Positions 47,901 to 56,700 of a stretch of 64,000 nucleotides of DNA are shown piece by piece (the first letter of the stretch is position 1; every line of letters begins with the position of its first letter). Made by a program: the position numbers and the translations under genes. This DNA comes from Angiostrongylus vasorum (lineage: Eukaryota > Nematoda > Chromadorea > Rhabditida > Metastrongylidae): assembly GCA_018806985.1 (NCBI GenBank), contig JADANN010000169.1, positions 62,001-126,000 of the forward strand, given 5' to 3'. The notes under the pieces are model-generated. The model was given only the letters and a program-made list of their open reading frames with translations. It did no database searches and was not told the origin of the DNA.

Positions 47901-50900
47901 AACGCAAGAGTGGATAGGACTCGAAGAAATTGCCACCCGATCGCTTTTTCTTTGCTTTCTTCTTCTCTTTCCTTTGTGATTCTTCACCATCGAGTTCCTC
48001 CCATCGAATCTTCCATGACATTGCCGCTAATTCTTGTTCCAATTTGTATCGCCTTTAAAAATTGCACAGACATAAAATTAAAGTGAAAGAATCAAACCAT
48101 GCCTAAACTTCCTAAAAGCCGAAAAAGTTTGAACAAATAAGCTATCCACTAGCTTTGTAAAAGAACACACGGCTTCTTACTGAATAGAGCAAATTCACCA
48201 CATGCTTACCTCCAGAAGAACACAAACAACAGAGTTAGTAACATTATCAGACCAGCAGAAGCAGCTAATAGGTAAACGTGAAGAGGGGTAACCCTAAACA
48301 CCGCAGATTCTTTTGATTATAGGAACAGAAAAAGTTCTTTCCAAAGTTGTAGGACTCAACGACGGTCATGTTTCGTCGATGTATAGACACAGAATCACAG
48401 ATTTCAATAGCCTAGAACGAGGACCAAGGCTAACAATGTGAAAACTAAATTCCCAGCTCGTCAGATTTCGTTCGAAATGTTCGAAATACATTAAAACAGT
48501 GCAAAAAAAGGTGAACAAATCTGAAAACAAAAGCAGGGATATCGAAAATTAGGAAGACTTCGGCTCAAGTCTCCTATCAAACGAAGAACTCGGAAAAATT
48601 CCGTCCGAAACTCAAAGACAAAGACATTTATTAAAGAAAAAATAATGATAGAGGACGAGAAAATAAGGACAGGATCACCCAATATCAGATTAACATGAAT
48701 ACCGGAAATTGTGTTAAATAAATGTTCACCTTGGGACATTTACTATTGTCGTAACCGCAAATGGGTGAATCTCGTGGTGGTTTACCGCCTATCCAGTGGA
48801 AATCGGTCACCTTCTTCAGCTCATTTGACGCTCCCGAGTAGTATGCAACTTCCTGAATTGTCTTTCTTCTACAGAAAAAACCTGATATGCTTTGATTGTA
48901 ATCCCAAAAAACTGATCTTGGTCCTTCACCAATTTTCAAAGCACACGATGCAACACCCTTAGGCTACGCAGATAAGGTTATCCCCAAAGATAGATAGGCT
49001 GCATTGTTTTGATGGCTTAAGTTTGACTGAACATAGCACCTCAGTGGTAATGAATACATCAGAGTGTCTTCATTTTTAATTGCAGATTATTCTTTTTTCA
49101 TGGCAGGATACGATGTGAAATACGAGCAAAACTCGCAACCCCCAGGTAAGCCCCGAACCCGCGATTACGCTCAACGCGGACCCACGTGCTATCCGCCATA
49201 CCAACGAAGGCTTTTATTTTGCCTTTCCCTCAGCTAGTTTTTTTTTAATGAGAAAGAATATATATTTCTACCAAAGACTGAGGACTTCTGTTTCTTTCCT
49301 GAGCAAAGCAGACCTCCTACTGGTGTGCTGGATAGCACGAGAGCCCCCTGTAAGGGTAACCGTGGATTCGAAGGAAGCCCAAAAGAGGTTCCGTCGCTCA
49401 TATCTCAGGATCCTTGCGGTTGAATATATCACAGCTAAAAAAGTCTTTGAGAAATAGTCACGGGTTTTATACAAAAACACACCACAAATTTATCCACAGC
49501 CGGATCGAGATCGAGCAAGGAGTAGTCTGAATATCGATCGCCGTTCGCGTCAATCGACACGTTACCCGTGATGCCTGAATGAAGAAGACGTCGTAAACGA
49601 CCCACGAATACAGGACTAGTGCTATTGACGGATAAAAGAAGCAAAACTTCTGCATGCTCACCATCGAACGTTCGTCCCCACATCTTGCTAGTAATGCTGT
49701 GCCCATTCCGTGGGTCCATTCCGGCTGCGATCGTCTCGTTCAAAGCGATTGCGTACAGTAAAACTGCATCGTAGAACGCGCTTATAAAGTTGTTCATCTG
49801 AAATACAAAAATTCTTGAAGATACAAGAGAATCACCAGCGGTTAACATTCCATTTCACTTGGTTCTCAAATGGATGCAACACCTGGCTGAATGAAATTTT
49901 CACAAAGAACTTAAAACAATCACGTCAAAAATAAGCTGCCGTTATGAACACATTAGGAATTCTTCCCCTATCATGTTCAAATAAGAAGAGATCAAAGCAA
50001 AGCTATTGAACTCAACAAATGTCCTTTTGAAAAGATGTGAAACGGTTTAAGAGATTGCAGGTAACTACTTACCTGGATACTTGGATGGCCCGTCTTCACT
50101 GGTTGTGCGGCCCCCAGCAAAATTTTCATTTTTTTCAGAGTTTTGCTAGTTTAGCCGTTATGGTTCCGTGGAGTCCTGAGATCAGCCTAGCCAAAGTCCC
50201 TCCTCAGGTTGTCACCATCACAGGCAGTCGCCGCCCTTGTGGATCAGAGGGAGATTTGCCACCATGTGACTAGTTTAGTACCAGGACGCGGTGCTGGATG
50301 CTGGTATTGGTTTACCACTAGACGGGCTACCTGATAGGAACGCCGGACCTCTTCTCAGTTTGGGAGGCCGTGTCGAAAAAGATGAATCCCACCTTTACCT
50401 CACAGCCCGATACCCAGGAACAGTTCCCAGCCATGATGAGGCGGTAAACCGCTGGCAGGGTACATAAGTACTAGTAGTACGAAAGCAATAGTACATAAGT
50501 ACTTTAATAACTGCCTTCTACCTCTAATTCTCTCTACCATAACGGTGTTACTATTCCTTTAACTGCAAATTTAAAAACATCATAAATTGGAAAAAAAGAC
50601 AAGAGGAAATTTTTAAAAAAACAGTATAGAAAACAGTTACCTCATATTCCTTGCCGGTAATCTTTGAGTAGTCATACTTCTGTTCTGCTCTAATTTTTAC
50701 CCGCGTCTCAAAGTTTTTGTATTCCTCCAAGTCGCTCCTGAAAGATTGCATTTCTGTTTCTGAGGACAGAAAATTCGAAAATCAGCAATCGAAAGCGTTA
50801 CTTTTTTCGATGGAGCTACTGTATATGTTTCAATGTATATAATATCACTTCTAATACCTTATTCATAATAATGTTCACAAAGTAGTGGTATCTTCAAGAT

Positions 50901-53758
50901 AGCTAAAAAATGAAAGCCTAGAAAAAAAACTAGATCCCCCTTCAAACTGTCTTAGACATCGACTACATTCGTGGTAGACGCAGAGTGCAGTATTTTACGC
51001 TACAGATATATTCTACTGGCCCGGACTACTACACAAAGTGCCACCTTACTCTGCATTACTCGGATTATAACCACTAAAACAGTTAACAGTTCGTCTCTGT
51101 ACGGCAACGGCATCACCACTAAGCAGCGGAAGATAAGAAAGAGCAAAGGCTAAGGCTCTCAGCGTTGATCAATCCCCTGAGGGATGCGCCATGCATTCGA
51201 CTTCATTAAGCATCGTTTAAAGGCGATTGAATGCATATGTGGCCTTTACAATGTTTCGCAGTGGCCTACCGATGTATCGAGCCAGTGCTGCTACTCCTCC
51301 AAACAAGTCTGGCACCAATTTTTCTAGCCCGGAGGGATGGAAGGCTTGGTGAGCCTGTGGCGAGTGAAACAATCTCATTTGTAATTCTTCGTATTCTTGT
51401 TGAGCAGACACGAGGTGTTCTTTTTATTCTTTATTCACGAACAAGCTGACGTTTCGGTGGATTTCGCCTTCCTCAGAACCTGGAAAGGTCAAGTTGACAG
51501 CAATCTATTCGGCCAAACACCTCCATAACCAAACAGAGAAAACGCTGAACCAAGATTTCAATCACATTGAACACAGAGCCTTTGCACACTCACCGCTTTC
51601 TATGAGGCTTCCACTGAGTATGTCGCGTGGAGACCAACCGCACAGAGTTCACATGGAAGCGTAATATGCCCCCTCCCATCAAAATAACAGCCTTATATAC
51701 TGCCCAATGTCACGCGTGATAATGAGGCATTCTTCCCTGCGGTTCATTTTCGGATTTCTGGAATTAATCCAGAACGCCTCGAGAGTTTTGCGCGCTTGTG
51801 TTCTCGATTCCTGCGCGAGGATCGTGACACGTACTTCAAAGTCCTCCCCGTTATGTCTCTGGGTCCTATGCGTGCCTAGTGGGGATATTTGGTTTACGTT
51901 TGCCGACTAGGTGTTCTTTTTATGCGGACGCAGAGGGGACAAGAGGAAATGGACAAATGTTTCGAGTTGTTGAATGGACATTCAGAGTATATCAAGTTCA
52001 CCCGAGAGAAACCGAAAGAAAACTGGCTTCCATTCCTGAACGTCCAAATTAGCCTGTCAGAAAATGGCTACATTACGAAGTGGTATCGAAAGCCAAGTAA
52101 TAAAAACATCTTGGTTCATTACCTCTCCTCTCACCCCTCTCACACGAAAAGGGCGCTGGTAAGAAACATGTTTCGAACAGCGACCAATGTGTGCACGGGA
52201 AGAGAGCAGAGAGAGGAGTCCCGGAACTTGGCGCGGCAAATAGCCATTTCTAATGGCTACGAAACTGTAGCTCGGGACAGGTGTAGAGGAAATCCTAGGC
52301 CTCCAAACGACAACTCTAGCGATAAAATGGTCCCGTTTACCCTACCATTCATCTCAAATGATGTAAGTGCAGCTATAAAACGCTGCTTAAGAAGGGCGGG
52401 TCTAGAGAATTCGGTAAACGTAGTTGAAATGCCACCGAGTAATCTTAGGCGCCAACTAGTTCGTAACCGCCTATATGACCGTCTATGTGCAACGAAAAAT
52501 TGCACAGTTTGCCCTAATAGTAGAGACGGTGATTGCATGAGCTCGGGTACAGTTTATCTGATCTCATGTAAGACGTGCGGAGACGAATACATTGGCGAAA
52601 CGGGCAGACCCTCTGTGTCCGCATAAAAGGACACCTAGTCGGCAAACGTAAACCAAATACCCCCACCATGCACGCATAGGACCCAGAGACATAGCGGGGG
52701 AGGACTTAGAAGTACTTGTCATGATCCTCGCACAGGAATCGCAAATACAAGCGCGCAAAACTCTCGAGGCGTTCTGGATTAATTCCAGAAATCCGAAAAT
52801 GAACCGCAGGGAAGAATGCCTCATTATCACGCGTGATATTGGGCAGTATATAACGCTGTTATTTTGATGGGAGGAGCATATTACGCTTCCATGTGAATTC
52901 TGTGTGGTTGGTCTCCACGCGACATACTCAGTGGAAACCTCATAGAAAGCGGTGAGTGTGCAAAGCTGTGTTCAATGTGATTGAAATCTTGGTTCAGCGT
53001 TTTCTCTGTTTGGTTATGGAGGTGTTTGGCCGAATAGATTGCTGTCAACCTGACCTTTCCAGGCTCTGAGGAAGGCGAAATCCGCCGAAACGTCAGCTTG
53101 TTCGTGAATAATGAATAAAAAATAACACCTCGTGTCTGCTCAACAAGAATACGAAGAATTACTTGATCAATGCCGAGGTTAATAGAAAGTCGGACGTGGG
53201 AATCTCATTTGTATTGCAGGGCGCTTCCGACAGCTGTGTTACACGCACCCGTCAGTGGGAGATTGGAGACTTAAAATGAATGAGCATTCTGTTGTTCAGT
53301 TCTCTTACCAGTCTAATCACTCTTAATACGAAGTTTTGGGTATGTAAAAATTTTTTACAAAACTGCCGTTATGCCAGTCACATATATGTTTCTCGTCGGT
53401 TAAATCCGTTTAACAAGAGCCAACTCGAAAACGAGATTTCTTCATAGCGTTTCATGTGCATTCATGGAACTCTTTCAAGAGCTAGGGTTGATGGAGCGAC
53501 TTCCAGTGACAATTTGCTAATGACACAACGTTGTCGACTTAGTTATTCGAGATGAACAAGAGGATGAAAATGGAAAAAAAATTGGGACGAAGTCAAACAT
53601 CAAGAAACGGAGCACAAGGCCAATATTCAGGATCAGCAAGTCAACTACCTTGACTACAACAGCGCAGTTTAAAAAGAAGCTGTTTATAACACTGTGAAAC
53701 GCCATGTTTTCGCAGACTTGGCGAAACGTATTATTATCATTATTATTATTATTATTAC

Positions 53759-53793
<35 letters not shown>

Positions 53794-56700
53794 CTATTAT
53801 TACTATTATTATTATTATTACATTATTGCCAATATTATCAACATGACTATCATTTTATTGTCAGCTCATACTTTAGAATCCTTGTGGTTGTATTTCACAT
53901 ACCACCTTGCCATCGAAAAAAGAATACACAGTTATAATACTAAAAAGTTGGGACATCGTGATTCTGATTGCAGCTTCAGTTGAACTGAGTTCAATGCCGA
54001 TCTGTGTTTCCCAGATCAATCCCACTGATGGGTGACTGTTGATAGCATAATTGGAGCAGAAAAAATGGATGAGAAGAAGGCAAAGCAAAGCCTTAGGTTG
54101 GTGTAGTGGATAGCAGGTGAGAACTCGGTAAAGGCGATCGCGGGTTCGAGGCATAATCGAAGTTCCAAGTTTTATCCATATCTCAGGATCCTTGTTATCA
54201 TTACTGTTATTGATATTATTATTACTGTTATTGTAGTCATTACTATTACCATTAATTTTTTTTATTTGTTTTACTTTATACGACCCATCTTTCACATCTG
54301 CAGTGCGTATCCCAACACTTCCAACCTTTGATTCGTTTTCCATCATCCATGGAGGTCCTCCAACTCTTACGTGTACCTTCGGGTACTGCGTGAGGGTTTT
54401 CTTTTCATCTTGAATGTCGAAGAATGCTGGTCGAGTCGCTTCTCCCTAATGTCCTGAGGTAGCAGGCTAGACCGTTCCCTGTTAGACTGCAGATAGTGGA
54501 TTTTTCCCAGACAAGTCTGGTACCAATTTTTCGACCCCGGATGAGCAGCTTAGTGAGCCCAAAGCAGGGGTCGAACCAGCACCGTGCTCGTGCTGATCGG
54601 CATTACTACCACTGTGCTATCTTCCCCCCTCCCTCCTATTACCACTAATGTAATCATTACTAACATCACTACTGTCAACTAATGATATTAATAATATCTC
54701 GGACATCCACTGCCACATATCTATAAAATGAAGTCGTGTAGTGGATAGGATGTGTTAAGCACGTTCGAGAACATTCCACCACTAAACTACCACAAAATAA
54801 CAAACTTCTCACGAGTGTGAACATTGGTCACGAAGGTTTTCTGCAGTGAACTATGGATAGAAGGTTATGTAATACATTGGAAACGAAGGTGGTTTTTTTG
54901 ACAACAAGGACAATTTATCAATTAGTAGAGCATTTCAGGAGTTTATGATTTTATAGATCTATAGAAGAGACTTCGATCTATCGCAGTAATCGCACTATAA
55001 TTTCTGCACAGCTTCCTTTCCAACTTAAACATGCTTGGAGCTAGAATTTTGAAAAAAGGAGTTGTAAACAAACGATACATTGCGAAGTACTAATTTTGTC
55101 CTTAATTTTCGATTAATTGAGATAAGAAGGTGTGCCGTCTTAGAAATATATATATATAAGGGGCGTGCAGCCCAGTGATTAGTGGTGGTGTGCTACACAC
55201 ATGTGGTCTTTGGTTCGATCCCCGCGCACAGAGCTCATCAAGAGTTCCGGCCCGCCGTCAAACTGGTACCAGACTTGTCTGAAAGAATAACAGGACTGAC
55301 TTGATACATCGGTAGACCATCTCAAGTCATTGCATAGATTAACTACACTTCCAATCACCTTTAATGATGGAGAATGAAGTCGAATATATAACGCTTTAGG
55401 AAAGCAGTGGTTGAACCAACTTTATCGGTTTAAGCCGCAATGTAGTTGTAATGACAGACCAGTGATGAACTATTTAATAGCTTTATTTTATGTAATAACT
55501 GGTCAGTGCAACGTACTGTATCGGGTAAATATAGTCCGGTATCATTGTTGCAACTAATTCAAAGACGAGACACCTACTTTCACGACGACGCTGATTAACA
55601 CCTTTCTGACTAACCCTTGACCACTGTCCCTTAATTACGAGTGGATGTCGCTCATGCCTTCGTTTTTTTGTCAAACTTGAAGAAGGGAATAGTGAGAACG
55701 AATCATTAAAAATGTATAGTGCCATCTGAAATGCAGTACTGACACTTGGCACCATCAATCAGAACGACGGCACGCACGACAAATACGGCTGCCCCTAAAC
55801 GACATCCGTTTCATCGTCGTCTAACACTTCCATTTCTCTTTTAGGGCTTTTTTTTTCAAATGAAAATCACTGCAATATATGATGAGATGCAGATCGGGAT
55901 AAAAACCCACTTGCCAAAAGCTCATTACGCATATCACGTCTAGTCCTGTCAAACACCGAGTTACTAGAGTGGGCAGGGCACCAAGAAACTCAACGGAACC
56001 CGTTAGCTGACGATTTTAGTTGTTTTTTACAGAAATTTCCAAAGCGAATACGTGTATGAGATGGGATGTGCTATATCATCCTCGGTCGGTGGGTTAAGCA
56101 TTCCGAAGAATCGCTATCGCGTCGGAAGATCCCAGACGCAAGGCAGCAAAGCCCATTCGACCCACGACAGCCAATGACTGTTAGTGGAGAAGATCCGAAA
56201 ACGCTCTAGTGTAGCTGTCTCGGGATTTTACAGAAAATGTACGACCAGCATTGGAGAACACTAGTGACGAAGGAAAGAAATCCACAGATCCTCAAACCTA
56301 ATCCAGACCCATAAATAAACTCGACTACTTCCATGCTACAAGACAATGAAACGAACGGAAAAAAGTGTTGGAGCTCACATGACACGTAGACACAAACCAT
56401 CCAGGCTAAACAAAATGGTCTATTTTTAAAAGACTAAGATAAAAGATTTGAAATAAGATTAAAACACTGAATACGAGCCATCTAGGCCATACAACGTGAT
56501 ATACTTTATTGCAGTGGTATAAAACAAAAGTATAGTCTAATTTGCTGCATATATGCAATAATGTTGTTTCCAAAATGCCCTCTACTTTAAGACGTAAGAA
56601 AAAGAACCGAATCCGGCCATGAAAAGATTCCCCAGAATGCAAACAGACATATGAAAATGTTATGGTTGCAAAAACTTTTTCGGCACAATCAAATCATATC

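Larger units (their letters stand above)
51371..53213 (+). mobile_element. PLE family A with long inverted arms, nested in a SINE
   Basis: It occupies 51384-53200 between two copies of aatctcatttgta (51371-51383 and 53201-53213). The arms at about 51386-51937 and 52609-53157 are inverted copies of each other. Each spans the end of the coding region, the 3' untranslated region and a hammerhead motif. Between them lies a 5'-truncated ORF. A 40-bp extension (tgccgaggttaatagaaagt and following) forms the 3' end, as in copy 1. Inverted terminal arms and 5' truncation are known PLE traits. The element sits in a cyclase intron. Confidence 0.9.
51142..53250 (-). mobile_element. SINE family A, copy 17, split by a PLE
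   Basis: The left part at 51142-51383 holds the tail and body. The right part at 53201-53250 resumes with aatctcatttgtattgcagg and ends at the reverse head gctgtgttacacgcaccc. Removing the insertion gives one standard family A SINE. Confidence 0.88.

Noticed and set aside
48294..48729. A hidden small exon correcting the transmembrane phase
   Set aside because: Candidate acceptors in this intron lead to stops or to text in the wrong frame. A one-base excess in the next exon explains the phase and restores the expected sequence more simply.
53704..53937. Poly-leucine open frame
   Set aside because: It is the TTA microsatellite translated.
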